Positions 25,524 to 34,614 of a stretch of DNA of 46,766 nt are shown in pieces (position 1 is the first letter of the stretch; each line of letters begins with the position of its first letter). The stretch covers positions 1-46,766 of the forward strand of contig CAIQWJ010000103.1 in the NCBI GenBank assembly GCA_903875575.1. The letters run 5' to 3'. This DNA is from an uncultured Acidobacteriia bacterium (GTDB taxonomy: Bacteria > Acidobacteriota > Terriglobia > Bryobacterales > Bryobacteraceae). A model generated the notes under the pieces. The model made no database searches. It was not told the DNA's origin and saw nothing but the letters and a program-made list of their open reading frames with translations. The translations under genes were made by a program, and so were the position numbers.

Positions 25524-25851
25524 AAGGTGCCTCCCTGTTTCCGTGCCAGCGCCAGATCGAGATCGCGCTGTGGAGTCTTCTGCGTCTTCTTAACGAAGCC
25601 ATGGAGTAATATCATCCGACCGCCTTCGGCGCAAAACAGAATTCGCGCGATCCGACCCCGCGGTAAACTGCTTCGCACTTCCCACAGTCCACTCCCCAAC
25701 GGTCGGACCAGGGGCATGCCGATGGGCCACGAGAACTCGACGTCTTTGACATCCTCGCCGACACTTTTCGATCTTCAGATTCCCGTGTCTTCAAACATTC
25801 GCGCACAGGTTCACTGTCGAGGCGGTAGAAACAAGCGGGCAGACGCTTCAA
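25520..25851 (-). pseudogene. higB: HigB/RelE-type toxin with a one-base frameshift
   Basis: The 5' part reads KRLPACFYRLDSEPVREC-, then EDRKV from TTG 25851. The 3' part reads GEDVKDVEFSWPIGMPL and on through FVKKTQKTPQRDLDLA in another frame. Between GTG (25762-25764) and GGC (25757-25759) only two bases remain, so one base has been lost near 25760. Adding one base rejoins the two parts into the usual HigB sequence of about 110 residues. The start is also weak (TTG, no ribosome-binding site). A 65-residue fragment from ATG 25717 could still be made but lacks the N-terminal half. A sequencing error is the alternative. Confidence 0.75.
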
Positions 25852-25938
25852 TGGCAGCGGCAAGAACAAGTGCACCAATTTTGATACGCACAAGCAAACG
25901 CGGTAACTATTCCCGGAATTTCCAATCGCTTCGCGAGC

Positions 25939-27510
25939 CTACTTCGCAGCTGGATTCCAGCCGTCATTCCCCCGCAGAAACACGTCCGGCATGAACGCTG
26001 CTGCCTGTTGTGCCGTCAGTTGGTGTGCCCAACTGGCACGCTCGGAAGTCCTCGCGCCCGCTCCGGTTGATCCGAACTCGCCATACCAGGCCGTCGCTTC
26101 ATTCTTCGCGTCGTTCCAGTTTTGCCAGCCTTCCGGGCGAATAAACGCATCCATTGCGCACTCAATATAGACAACCCGCGAATAAGGACGCCACGGCCGC
26201 CCCAGATAAGTCCCCTTCGTCTGGTTCTCCGCCGTCAGTCTGGAATGAAAGAAAACGTAACCCGTCGTCAATTCCGCCGAAGTGCGGCTGTGTGCCGTGA
26301 TGTAGCCGTCGCCCTTGCTGTGGATCTCGCAGTTGTCAAACACTGCCGTGGCATTGCCGAAGATGAAATCCACGTGCCCTTCGATGTAGCAGTCCTTGTA
26401 ATACTGGCGGCCCGTGGAAGCGTACAGCGTATCCTGCCAGCCCAGAAAACGACAGCGATGGAATTCCGCGCGGTCGGAATGAATCATCAGCGCAACGGCC
26501 TGCGACCCCACGCCGAACGTATTCTCAAAAGTAATGTTCTCGGCGTGAAACTCGGTGCCCTGTACATCAACCGTGCTGCTCAGAAATGTGCCCCCGGCTT
26601 CCTTCGCACTCATGGCCGCGGTGATGATGGTGGTCAACGCGTCCTGCCCCAGGAAGCTTGTACGCGGGCGATCCTGCGGAACGACTAAACGCTCCTTGTA
26701 GATTCCGGGCCGGATCTCGATGTTCAGCCGCTGCCCGTCCGGTACGAACGGCGCGTGGTCGATCGCCATCTGGATGGTCTTGAAGTCCCCGGAACCGTCG
26801 GCTGCGACCACAACCTGCATCGGCGGCAGACCGCTCAGGAGCATGGGGCGCATCGCAGGCACAGCCCGCACAAACTCGTGCGCGGCGATGGAGCCAACCT
26901 CATTCCGACCGATAGCACCGAGGTGTGTGGTGTCAGGCTTGCCGTCCTTATCCACCGCGTCGATTTCGATACACCCCGCAGGCCCCCGTTTCTCCGCATG
27001 CGCCCGAGTGAGCGAATACAGATCCATCAGCGGCACGTTCTTCTCCTTCGCCACGGCGCGGGTTGCGTCGACATACGGCACAAGAGAATCCGGCTTGATC
27101 TTACCCGCGTCATCGAAATTGCGACGCACGATGGAAGTCACCAGCACGGGCTTTGCGCCCACTGCACGCGCCTCATCAATGTAACGGATCAGGTTGGCAC
27201 GATAGGTAGTGTTGGGATCGGTCTCGCGCTCCGGCCCCTTGCCTGGCGAGTCGTTGTGTCCGAACTGGATGAGGATGTAATCCGGTTTAGCGGTGAGCGC
27301 GGGAGCCCATGCCCCTTCGTCCCGGAAGCTCTTCGAACTGCGTCCGTTGAGCGCAAGATTCACTACCTGGACCTGATCGGAAAAGGAACCGCTGAAACCT
27401 TTGCCCCAGCCGCCCTGGTCATTCACCGTGGAATCACCGACCAGGACGATCTTCACCGCTGCCGGCGAAATCACCGGCAGCAGGCAGAGCAACGGAACCA
27501 GATACTTCAT
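25939..27510 (-). CDS. Rhamnogalacturonan acetylesterase - pectinesterase fusion
   Basis: This is a 523-residue secreted protein (signal peptide in residues 1-17). Residues 18-225 are an SGNH esterase of the rhamnogalacturonan acetylesterase type: GDST with Ser 27, GHND at 84-87 and DTTH with Asp 193 and His 196. Residues 231-523 are a CE8 pectin methylesterase: GSQAVAL, GWQDTLY with Asp 360, GHVDFIFGNA with Asp 381, and LGRPW with Arg 438 and Trp 440. All key residues of both enzymes are present. The protein would remove acetyl and methyl ester groups from pectin. It lies eight bases downstream of the esterase gene at 27519, in the same direction. Confidence 0.93.
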   Translation of the reverse strand: MKYLVPLLCLLPVISPAAVKIVLVGDSTVNDQGGWGKGFSGSFSDQVQVVNLALNGRSSKSFRDEGAWAPALTAKPDYILIQFGHNDSPGKGPERETDPNTTYRANLIRYIDEARAVGAKPVLVTSIVRRNFDDAGKIKPDSLVPYVDATRAVAKEKNVPLMDLYSLTRAHAEKRGPAGCIEIDAVDKDGKPDTTHLGAIGRNEVGSIAAHEFVRAVPAMRPMLLSGLPPMQVVVAADGSGDFKTIQMAIDHAPFVPDGQRLNIEIRPGIYKERLVVPQDRPRTSFLGQDALTTIITAAMSAKEAGGTFLSSTVDVQGTEFHAENITFENTFGVGSQAVALMIHSDRAEFHRCRFLGWQDTLYASTGRQYYKDCYIEGHVDFIFGNATAVFDNCEIHSKGDGYITAHSRTSAELTTGYVFFHSRLTAENQTKGTYLGRPWRPYSRVVYIECAMDAFIRPEGWQNWNDAKNEATAWYGEFGSTGAGARTSERASWAHQLTAQQAAAFMPDVFLRGNDGWNPAAK

Positions 27511-27518
27511 AACGCCAT

Positions 27519-28742
27519 TCAGTACAGAACCGACAGGAAGAACTCCCGCATCGCGGCGGCGTAGTAGACGCCGTATTTCGCGAACGTCGCCTTGGTCTGT
27601 TCATTGGGCTTCCAGTCAAAGAACGCATGGTTGGCACCTCCCACCTGAATGTACTCCGCACGTTGGCCGGCCTTGACCAGAGCGTCGGTAAAGTCTTTCA
27701 CGGCAGCGTCGGGAATCAATCGGTCATTCGTGCCGCGGGTAAGAAACTCAGGCACGGCGCGCTCGGTCGCGGCCGGAATATGCAGGATCGGCGCGATCGC
27801 GTCCACCCACTTCTGATCGGCGGCCGGATCGTCCGAGTAGGATTTCAGCGACGCGGAAGCGAAGACTCCGTAGCTTGGGGCACCGGCCTTGATCGCTTTC
27901 ACCATCTCATCGCGCACCTGTTCGGCTGTCTTGCCTTTCGGCAGATAAGACGGCATGAACTCAAACACACCCGGCGTCTTGCCAAAGCCGCGCGAACCGA
28001 TCATGTTCGGCATGAGCGAGGCCACGGCGGAAAGGTGCCCGCCAGCGCTGTCACCCGTAACACCGATGCGGGTTGCATCGCCGCCATACGCCGCCGCATG
28101 TTCCATGATGTGCGCAATACCACCGAAGACGTCTTCAACAAGGTTCGCCATCGTGTTGCTGGTGGCATCGCCATCGTTCTTCCCGGCCCAGCGGTAGTCC
28201 ATGCTGACCGCGACAAATTTGCCGCCCTTCGTCAGTTCCCGTGCCAGACCGCGCATCACGTCCTCGTCATTGGCGGTCCAGCCGCCGCCGTGGATGATCA
28301 CGATAATCGGGAGATTACGCGCGCCTTTGGGCGAGTAAACGTCATACTTCAGCGGCTTCACACCGGGCTTGGCGTAAACGACGTTATTAGTCACAACGAG
28401 ATCTTTCACCACTGCCGCATCCACGAAAGAAGCGCCGAGTTGTTTGTCCTGATCGATCGTGACCTTATATTCAGCGGTAGTTCCTTCGTGGAACATCTGG
28501 CCGAACGACCCGCGCACGGAGTACCAGGTCGAATCGAGCGCATAACCCGCATCTGGCGTAGCCGTCAGGGTGACGACGGTACCCGCCGCAACCTTGCCAT
28601 CGGCAGGCAGGGCCGGAGTGACCTGCACTTTGCCATGTACCGACGGAATCAGGGTCACAGCAAATGAAGTGCCCTGGGCGTTAACGGATGCTGCGGCGGC
28701 CAGCGACAAAGCTATCGCCGCGAAGGTTCTTACTGGGTTCAT
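27519..28742 (-). CDS. Secreted HSL-type esterase with N-terminal InlB-like repeat
   Basis: This is a 407-residue protein with a signal peptide (IALSLAAAASVNAQ). Residues about 25-110 look like a Listeria-Bacteroides/InlB-type repeat (GTVVTLTATPDAGYALDSTWYSV). The rest is an alpha/beta hydrolase: IVIIHGGGWTAND (oxyanion hole), VTGDSAGGHLSA (nucleophile Ser), RGTNDRLIP (acid) and GGANHAFFD (His). This is the carboxylesterase/feruloyl or acetyl-xylan esterase group. It leads a two-gene unit with the pectin esterase fusion, suggesting joint de-esterification of plant wall polymer. On the minus strand TACGAT ends seven bases before the ATG. Confidence 0.87.
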   Translation of the reverse strand: MNPVRTFAAIALSLAAAASVNAQGTSFAVTLIPSVHGKVQVTPALPADGKVAAGTVVTLTATPDAGYALDSTWYSVRGSFGQMFHEGTTAEYKVTIDQDKQLGASFVDAAVVKDLVVTNNVVYAKPGVKPLKYDVYSPKGARNLPIIVIIHGGGWTANDEDVMRGLARELTKGGKFVAVSMDYRWAGKNDGDATSNTMANLVEDVFGGIAHIMEHAAAYGGDATRIGVTGDSAGGHLSAVASLMPNMIGSRGFGKTPGVFEFMPSYLPKGKTAEQVRDEMVKAIKAGAPSYGVFASASLKSYSDDPAADQKWVDAIAPILHIPAATERAVPEFLTRGTNDRLIPDAAVKDFTDALVKAGQRAEYIQVGGANHAFFDWKPNEQTKATFAKYGVYYAAAMREFFLSVLY

Positions 28743-28837
28743 GCGTCAAATCGTAGCACAGGGCGGCCAAATGCCCCGAAATCCATACAAAACATCATAC
28801 AAAAGCACACTCCACTTGAAATTGCTAAGCTGACGGG

Positions 28838-29278
28838 ATGCGCCCTCAACCCCTGATCGCCGTAGCGAACGTGGAAGCCAGCAGCCGGTGGTACCAGCAG
28901 TTGCTTGGTTGCCGGAGCAACCATGGTGGCTCCGCCTATGAGCAACTGGTCTCAAACGGGCAACTGATTCTCCAGCTGCACAGCTTTGAGGTGAAGCACG
29001 ACCACATTGCCATCGGTAACCCCGACGATAAGCCATACGGCAACGGGGTACTCCTGTGGTTCGAAGTAGACGACTTCGAATCGGTCATGCAGCGCGCAGC
29101 CCAAATGGGAGTAGAGATGGTAATGCCGCGCCACCGAAACCCCGCCGATGGCGATGGCGGGCCGAATCACTGGGAGTGCTGGATGCGCGATCCTGACGGC
29201 TATATCGTGGTCGTTGCCAGCCCGTACGGAACCGCGGACGGAACCTGGCAGCCAGGCCCAGGCGTCTTCGGCGAGTAA
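28838..29278 (+). CDS. VOC (glyoxalase/bleomycin-resistance) family protein
   Basis: This 146-residue protein has the paired beta-alpha-beta-beta-beta modules of the vicinal oxygen chelate fold: PLIAVANVEASSRWYQQLLGC, GVLLWFEVDDFESVMQRAAQMG and NHWECWMRDPDGYIVVVASPYG. Metal-ligand candidates are His and Glu residues in these strands. The substrate cannot be told; the group includes lyases, dioxygenases and drug-binding proteins. TAAGCT ends six bases before ATG 28838 with no Shine-Dalgarno, suggesting a leaderless message. It is divergent from the esterase gene over 95 bases. Confidence 0.88.
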   Translation: MRPQPLIAVANVEASSRWYQQLLGCRSNHGGSAYEQLVSNGQLILQLHSFEVKHDHIAIGNPDDKPYGNGVLLWFEVDDFESVMQRAAQMGVEMVMPRHRNPADGDGGPNHWECWMRDPDGYIVVVASPYGTADGTWQPGPGVFGE

Positions 29279-29287
29279 GCTGGCCGT

Positions 29288-30517
29288 CTACCCTGCGTTG
29301 GGCAACTGAATCACATTATCGCCCTCGCCATCCTCAGCCGATTCCACGCGCTTCAGTTTGCTCTCGATAGCCCGCGTCCGCACCGATGCCTGATCCACCG
29401 TCTCTACGGCCTGATCCAGCCGCTTGCGAATGGCATCGAGCACCTTCGAATACTTGCCAAACTCCGTCTTGACCTCGCCCAGCGTCTGCCAGACCTCGCC
29501 GGATCGCTGCTGAATCGCCAGCGTCCGGAAACCCATTTGCAAACTGTTCAGCAAAGCGGCGAACGTAGTCGGGCCAGCCAGGATCACCCGATATTGGCTC
29601 TGCAAAGCCTCCGCCAGACCCGGCCGCCGCAGTGCCTCGGCATACAAGCCCTCCGTTGCCAGAAAGAGAATCCCGAAGTCTGTCGTCGCCGGAGGAGCCA
29701 GATACTTCGAACTGAAAGTCTTCGCGCAGGCGCGAATCACCGTCTCCAGTTCCTTCGCACAGCTCTCAATTGCCTCTACGTCGCCTCGCTCCGCCGCCGC
29801 AGCCAGCCGCTGGTAGGTCTCGGAGGGGAACTTCGCGTCGATCGGCAACCACATCGGCCCTGTGCCCTGCCCGGGCAACTTGATCGCGAACTCCACGCGC
29901 TCGCCGGTTCCAGTGGTCGCCACATTCCGTTCAAACTGATCCGGCGCCAGCATCTGCGTGAGCAGATTCTCCAGTTGCACCTCGCCCCATGCACCGCGGG
30001 TGGTGACGTTCCCCAGCACACGCTTGAGATCTCCCACGCCGGCAGCCAGCGTCTGCATCTCGCCAAGACCTTTGTGAACCTGTTCCAGACGCTCGCTCAC
30101 CAGCCGGAACGATTCACCGAGGCGCGTTTCGAGCGTCGATTGCAGTTTCTCGTCCACAGTCAACCGCATCTGCTCCAGCCGCGCGGCGTTGTCCGTCTGA
30201 ATGGCAGCCAGCCGCGAATCCATTGCGGTGCGGATTGCTTCCAGTTCAGCCCGCTGCCCACGCTGGGCATCGCCGAGTTGCTGGAGCACGGCCGAACGCA
30301 GCGATTCCGCCCGTTGATCGGTCTGCATGGCGTATCGCTGAAGGCCCCCGGCCAGCTCTTCCCGAAGCCCGCGAGCATCTTCCGACTGCGCCGACCGCAG
30401 CCGCGCAATGTCATCCACCGAAGCATTGCCGGTAACATCCGGGCGAGGTCTCAGCAGCAGGATGACAAGGAGAACCACGATGACCGCGAGAAGAACGAGG
30501 GTGAGAACGGAAAACAT
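29288..30517 (-). CDS. rmuC: DNA recombination protein RmuC
   Basis: This is a protein of about 409 residues from ATG 30517, which begins the membrane anchor (VLTLVLLAVIVVLLVILLL); an upstream start at 30547 only adds a short tail. A long coiled coil (about residues 40-150) is followed by the RmuC domain: GDLKRVLGNVTTRGAWGE, PDQFERN, PIDAKFPSETYQRL, SKYLAPPATTDFGILFLATEGLYAE and GPTTFAALLNSLQMGFR. RmuC is a putative nuclease that limits inversions at short repeats. No operon partner is evident. Confidence 0.94.
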   Translation of the reverse strand: MFSVLTLVLLAVIVVLLVILLLRPRPDVTGNASVDDIARLRSAQSEDARGLREELAGGLQRYAMQTDQRAESLRSAVLQQLGDAQRGQRAELEAIRTAMDSRLAAIQTDNAARLEQMRLTVDEKLQSTLETRLGESFRLVSERLEQVHKGLGEMQTLAAGVGDLKRVLGNVTTRGAWGEVQLENLLTQMLAPDQFERNVATTGTGERVEFAIKLPGQGTGPMWLPIDAKFPSETYQRLAAAAERGDVEAIESCAKELETVIRACAKTFSSKYLAPPATTDFGILFLATEGLYAEALRRPGLAEALQSQYRVILAGPTTFAALLNSLQMGFRTLAIQQRSGEVWQTLGEVKTEFGKYSKVLDAIRKRLDQAVETVDQASVRTRAIESKLKRVESAEDGEGDNVIQLPNAG

Positions 30518-30746
30518 TTTCGTACCGCTATGTTTCCTAGGATACACCCCGCAGGGAGGAAGATTTTAGGCCGTCAGTCGTGAGATTATTGAGACGGCAA
30601 CTTGAATGATCGAACCGCAACCACAACCCGCTCCCGGCGACGCCTCACAACTGCAGAATCTGGCACAATTTCTGATGGAGTCTCCGCTGGCAGGTGCTGA
30701 ATTGCAACTCGACCGCCCCCCCTGACTACGGAAGGCCCGTGGAACT

Positions 30747-30971
30747 GTGAGCCAGACAAATATCGATTGGACCCGTTGCGAGTTGATCGAAGTAATTTCG
30801 GGCAAGGTCTCAGGCCGCCCAATTGTGCGCGGAACCAGAATACTGCCGGATGCCATCGTGGACAGTTACGACCTAGGCTCAACGCTCAGCGAACTCCACG
30901 AAGGCTTCCCATCCTTGTCTCTGGAACAGATTCAACGATTGATCGAGTTCGCCCACGCGCATCGAAGTTAG
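30747..30971 (+). CDS. Orphan DUF433 protein (VapB45-like antitoxin)
   Basis: This is a 74-residue protein from GTG 30747 with GAAGG about eleven bases upstream. GKVSGRPIVRGTRILPDAIVDSYDLG and EGFPSLSLEQIQRLIEFAHAH are the DUF433 helix-turn-helix core. DUF433 proteins are usually antitoxins followed by a DUF5615 PIN-like nuclease. Only 116 bases follow before a convergent gene, and no such toxin is seen there. It is therefore an orphan that may repress itself, act in trans, or be on its way out. Confidence 0.85.
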   Translation: MSQTNIDWTRCELIEVISGKVSGRPIVRGTRILPDAIVDSYDLGSTLSELHEGFPSLSLEQIQRLIEFAHAHRS

Positions 30972-31006
30972 CACAGGTTTTTCAGATTGCCGAGTCGTGC
31001 TTCCGC

Positions 31007-31031
31007 AAAAGGAAACGGCGATAGCGTTTCC
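31007..31031 (-). terminator. Intrinsic terminator after the lipB-E2 unit
   Basis: On the minus strand GGAAACG-ctatcgc-CGTTTCC is followed by TTTT. The seven-base arms are perfect (31011-31017 and 31025-31031). It lies about 57 bases past the E2 stop in the right orientation. On the plus strand no T-run follows. Confidence 0.6.
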
Positions 31032-31087
31032 GAAATTCAGAAACCCTACCGCCGTTGAACTTGAGGCACAAAGCGTGCAAATGCGCT

Positions 31088-32374
31088 TTACGAAATCTCT
31101 TCCGACCAGCCTTCCAGAATCGCCTTCACCTTGCCGGTAAACTGATCCGCCAGCGCGCCGTCAATGATCCGATGGTCAAACGTCAGCGCCAGGAAGCACT
31201 GCGAGCGAATCGCAATCGCATCATCCACCACCGCGACCACCTTCTCAATCGTGCCCACTCCCAGAATCGCCACCTGCGGCTGATTGATCATCGGCGTCGC
31301 AAACACGCTGCCGAAGCTGCCGAAATTCGTGATCGAGAACGTCCCGCCCTGAATCTCATCCGGCTTCAACTGCCGCGCACGCGCCCGCCCCGCAAGGTCC
31401 ACAATCGACCGCTGCAGCCCCGTGACATTCTTCTCATCGGCGTTCTTAATGACCGGCACAATCAGCCCGCCCTCAAGTGCCACTGCAATCCCGATATTGA
31501 CGTCATTGTGATAAACGATATCCGTCCCCACAATGGACGAATTGAAGATCGGGAACTGCGCCAGAGCTTCTGCAGCCGCGCGCGCCACAAAAGGCAGGAA
31601 TGTGAGCGACATGCCATGCCGCGCCGCAAACGCATCCTTGCTCTTCGCGCGCATCTTCGCGACCTTCGTCATGTCTACGCGGTGCACGGTTGTGACATGA
31701 GCCGAAACATTCTGGCTCATAATCATGTGCTCGGCGATCTTCTGCCGCATCGTGGTCATTGCTTCCACACGAGTCTTACCCGGGACCGCGACGGCCTTCG
31801 GAGCCGGTGCAGCGGGAGCCGCAGCGACCGCCGCAACAGGAGCCGCAGCCTTGGGAGCCGAGCCCGCCATGTAAGCCACAACGTCGTCCTTCGTGATTCG
31901 TCCGCCAGCGCCAGTACCGGCAACACGCGTCAGATCGAGATTATTCTCACGCGCCATCTTCCGAACCAGCGGCGAAAGCGGGCCGGCGGGAACACCGGCA
32001 GCAACCTCAGGCGCAGCAACCACGGGAGCGGCGGCAGCGGCAACAGGAGCGGCAGCCACCACAGCCGGAGCCGCGGCTTCCACCTTTGCAGCAGGAGCGG
32101 GAGCAGCAGCCGCAGCGGGCGCAGCAGCCGGAGCCGCGCTGCCATCGCTGATCCGCGCCACAACAGCATTCACCTGAATCGTCTGGCCTTCGTGCACCAG
32201 CACTTCTGACAGCACTCCAGCGGCGGGCGACGGGATCTCCGTATCTACCTTGTCCGTCGAAATCTCGAAGAGCGGCTCGTCCAGAACCACCGTGTCACCG
32301 GCCTTCTTCAGCCACTTCGTCAGCGTTCCTTCGACGATACTTTCGCCCATCTGGGGCATCACAACGTCTGTCAT
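31088..32374 (-). CDS. 2-oxoacid dehydrogenase E2 (dihydrolipoamide acyltransferase)
   Basis: This is a 428-residue protein. The lipoyl domain covers residues 1-77 with the lipoylated Lys 42 in STDKVDTE. An Ala/Pro linker follows (about 78-150). The peripheral subunit-binding domain is at about 150-187 (SPLVRKMARENNLDLTRVAG, GRITKDDVVAYM). The catalytic domain ends with DHRIIDGALADQF, where His 401 and Asp 405 are the acyltransferase residues. The acyl group could be succinyl or branched-chain; the E1 genes are not in the window. Its ATG overlaps the lipB stop by four bases, so the enzyme and its lipoylation factor are coupled. Confidence 0.92.
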   Translation of the reverse strand: MTDVVMPQMGESIVEGTLTKWLKKAGDTVVLDEPLFEISTDKVDTEIPSPAAGVLSEVLVHEGQTIQVNAVVARISDGSAAPAAAPAAAAAPAPAAKVEAAAPAVVAAAPVAAAAAPVVAAPEVAAGVPAGPLSPLVRKMARENNLDLTRVAGTGAGGRITKDDVVAYMAGSAPKAAAPVAAVAAAPAAPAPKAVAVPGKTRVEAMTTMRQKIAEHMIMSQNVSAHVTTVHRVDMTKVAKMRAKSKDAFAARHGMSLTFLPFVARAAAEALAQFPIFNSSIVGTDIVYHNDVNIGIAVALEGGLIVPVIKNADEKNVTGLQRSIVDLAGRARARQLKPDEIQGGTFSITNFGSFGSVFATPMINQPQVAILGVGTIEKVVAVVDDAIAIRSQCFLALTFDHRIIDGALADQFTGKVKAILEGWSEEIS

Positions 32375-33069
32375 CTAATAGCTCCCGTCAGTTCAGGCGT
32401 CTCCGCCTGGCTCTCAAACCGCATCTCAAATCCGAACTGCGCCCCGAAGTGCCGCGCCAAAACGCGCTTCACCGCCTCCGGGTCCGCCCGCACGCCCATC
32501 TTTTCCATTGACGTCACCGGCTTCTGCAGCCCGCAAGGCACAATGTACCCGAAAAAGCGTAAATCCGTCGTCGCATTCAGCGCCCAGCCATGCGTGGAAA
32601 CCCAGCGGCTCAAGTGGACCCCAATCGCCGCGATCTTTGCTTCCCCGCCAGCCCCAACAGTCCACACCCCCGTCATTTTGGGAATGCGAAACGCCTGAAT
32701 CCCGAACTCTTCCAGCGTATCAATGAGGGTTTGCTCAATGGCCCGCACGAACGCGCCCACATCGCGCTTCCACTCGCGCAGATCCATAATCGGATACGCC
32801 ACAATCTGACCCGGCCCATGGTAAGTCACATCCCCGCCACGGTCCGAGTCAAAAATCGTCACACCCGAACTCCGCATCAGTTCCGGTGACGCCAGCACGT
32901 TACTCTCGCGCCCGTTCCGCCCGATGGTCACAACATGCGGATGTTCCACGAACAGCAAGGTATCCGTCCCCCGCCCCGCCTTGCGTTCCGACGCAATCGC
33001 TTCCTGAATGACGAGCGCATCCGCGTAGCTCATCAGACCCAGGTCGCGAACAATGCAGGTACGATTCAT
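32371..33069 (-). CDS. lipB: Lipoyl(octanoyl) transferase LipB
   Basis: This is a 232-residue protein with EHPHVVTIGRNG, RGGDVTYHGPGQIVAYP, EAKIAAIGVHLSRW with the catalytic Lys, and FGYIVPCGL with the catalytic Cys. LipB moves octanoate from acyl carrier protein to the lipoyl domains of E2 and GcvH. The stop overlaps the E2 start, so the protein that modifies Lys 42 of E2 is made with it. The lpd gene lies 109 bases upstream on the same strand. Confidence 0.95.
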   Translation of the reverse strand: MNRTCIVRDLGLMSYADALVIQEAIASERKAGRGTDTLLFVEHPHVVTIGRNGRESNVLASPELMRSSGVTIFDSDRGGDVTYHGPGQIVAYPIMDLREWKRDVGAFVRAIEQTLIDTLEEFGIQAFRIPKMTGVWTVGAGGEAKIAAIGVHLSRWVSTHGWALNATTDLRFFGYIVPCGLQKPVTSMEKMGVRADPEAVKRVLARHFGAQFGFEMRFESQAETPELTGAIR

Positions 33070-33178
33070 CGCGGAGGCAGAGCCCGCTCACTGAACGGCG
33101 ACCGGTTACAGAGCCGCGACCGCAAGGGAGCGATCCCCCAAACGCCCGAAACGTGACTATACTCGCGCAACCGCATAA

Positions 33179-34573
33179 TTACGCGTTGATGGCCAGGCCG
33201 TACACGTTATTGAACGCTTCACCCAGCGCCTCGTAGATCGTCGGATGCGCGTGGATCGTGCTCATCATCGTCTCCACCGTCGCCTCGGCTTCCATCGCCG
33301 TGACAGCTTCAGCGATCAGTTCGAACGCTTCCGGCCCAATAATGTGGACGCCCAGGATCTCGCCGTACTTCTCATCGGCCACGATCTTCACAAAGCCGTC
33401 GTGCGACCCCAGAATCGTCGCCTTGCTGTTCGCCGCAAACGGAAACTTGCCGATCTTCACCTTATAACCAGCCGCCTTCGCCTGCGCCTCGGTCAGCCCA
33501 ACGCTGCCAATGCCCGGATCCGTATACGTCGCGCCCGGAATTCGATTGCGCCGGATCGGCGTGGTCGGCTTGCCCGCAATCGTCGCTACCGCCACCATGC
33601 CCTGCGCCGTCGCCACATGCGCCAGTTGCGGGGTTCCCGCCACCACGTCGCCAATCGCGTAAATTCCCGGTTCGTCCGTCTGCTGATATTCGTTCACAAA
33701 GATAAAGCCGCGCTCGCTGCGAATCTTCGTATTCTCAAGGCCTATCGACGCCGTATTCGGCGCGCGCCCCACCGCCACCAGCAACTTCTCGGCCTCAACG
33801 TCTTCCACTTTGCCGTTGGCGAGCGTGACCTTCATCTTGACGCTTGTGCCAGTCTTCTGCACCTGATCGCACTTCGCGCCAGTCTCCACGCGAATCTTCG
33901 ACTTCTTGAAGACGCGCTCCAGCTCTTTCGAAACTTCTTCGTCTTCCACCGGCACAATGCGCGGCATCGCCTCAAACACGCTGACTTCGGTGCCAAAGCG
34001 CTTGAAGATCGAAGCAAACTCCACACCCACCGCGCCCGCGCCAATAATCATCAGCGACTTCGGCACCGCCTGCAGGTTCAGAATCTCCACGTTGGTGAGA
34101 ATGAATTCCGGATCCGGCGTCAGCCCCGGCAGCATACGCGCCACCGACCCCGTCGCAATCAGAATGTTCTTCGTGGTCAGCGTTTCCACGCCTTTATCAG
34201 TCTTGACCTCGACCTTGCCCGGTCCTTTAATCGTCCCGTAGCCCTTGATCCAATCGACCTTATTCTTCTTCATCAGGAATTCCACGCCCTTGGCGTGTTT
34301 CGAGACAATGCCGTTCTTCCGCTCCATCACCTTCGGGAAATTGAGCGTCGGCTTGTCGATGGTGATGCCCTCATCGCCGGCGTGGTTGGCAAAGCTCCAC
34401 ATATCGGCGGTGTGCAGCAGCGCCTTCGTGGGAATGCAGCCCACGTGGAGGCAAGTGCCGCCCAGTTTGGCATCCTTTTCGATGATGGCCGTTTTGAGGC
34501 CGTATTGTCCGGCGCGGACGGCTGCAGAGTAGCCGCCGGGGCCGCTTCCAATCACTATGAGGTCGTAGGTCAC
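33179..34573 (-). CDS. lpd: Dihydrolipoyl dehydrogenase (E3)
   Basis: This is a 464-residue flavoprotein starting at GTG 34573. FAD motif VIGSGPGGYSAAVRAGQYG, redox disulfide GTCLHVGC (Cys 41 and Cys 46), NAD-binding IIGAGAVGVEFASIFKRFG, GIYAIGDV, and the active-site HAHPTIYE near the C-terminus (His 443, Glu 448) are all present. It reoxidises dihydrolipoamide on E2. TAGAAT lies eight bases before the GTG, and TATAGA with TTGCAG 17 bases upstream is an overlapping promoter candidate. It heads the lpd-lipB-E2 set. Confidence 0.95.
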   Translation of the reverse strand: MTYDLIVIGSGPGGYSAAVRAGQYGLKTAIIEKDAKLGGTCLHVGCIPTKALLHTADMWSFANHAGDEGITIDKPTLNFPKVMERKNGIVSKHAKGVEFLMKKNKVDWIKGYGTIKGPGKVEVKTDKGVETLTTKNILIATGSVARMLPGLTPDPEFILTNVEILNLQAVPKSLMIIGAGAVGVEFASIFKRFGTEVSVFEAMPRIVPVEDEEVSKELERVFKKSKIRVETGAKCDQVQKTGTSVKMKVTLANGKVEDVEAEKLLVAVGRAPNTASIGLENTKIRSERGFIFVNEYQQTDEPGIYAIGDVVAGTPQLAHVATAQGMVAVATIAGKPTTPIRRNRIPGATYTDPGIGSVGLTEAQAKAAGYKVKIGKFPFAANSKATILGSHDGFVKIVADEKYGEILGVHIIGPEAFELIAEAVTAMEAEATVETMMSTIHAHPTIYEALGEAFNNVYGLAINA

Positions 34574-34614
34574 GCTTTACTATTCTATATTGTTGGGATA
34601 AGCTGGCTGCAACT

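Noticed and set aside
31930-32160. Low-complexity repeat region
   Set aside because: It is the Ala/Pro linker of the E2 protein.
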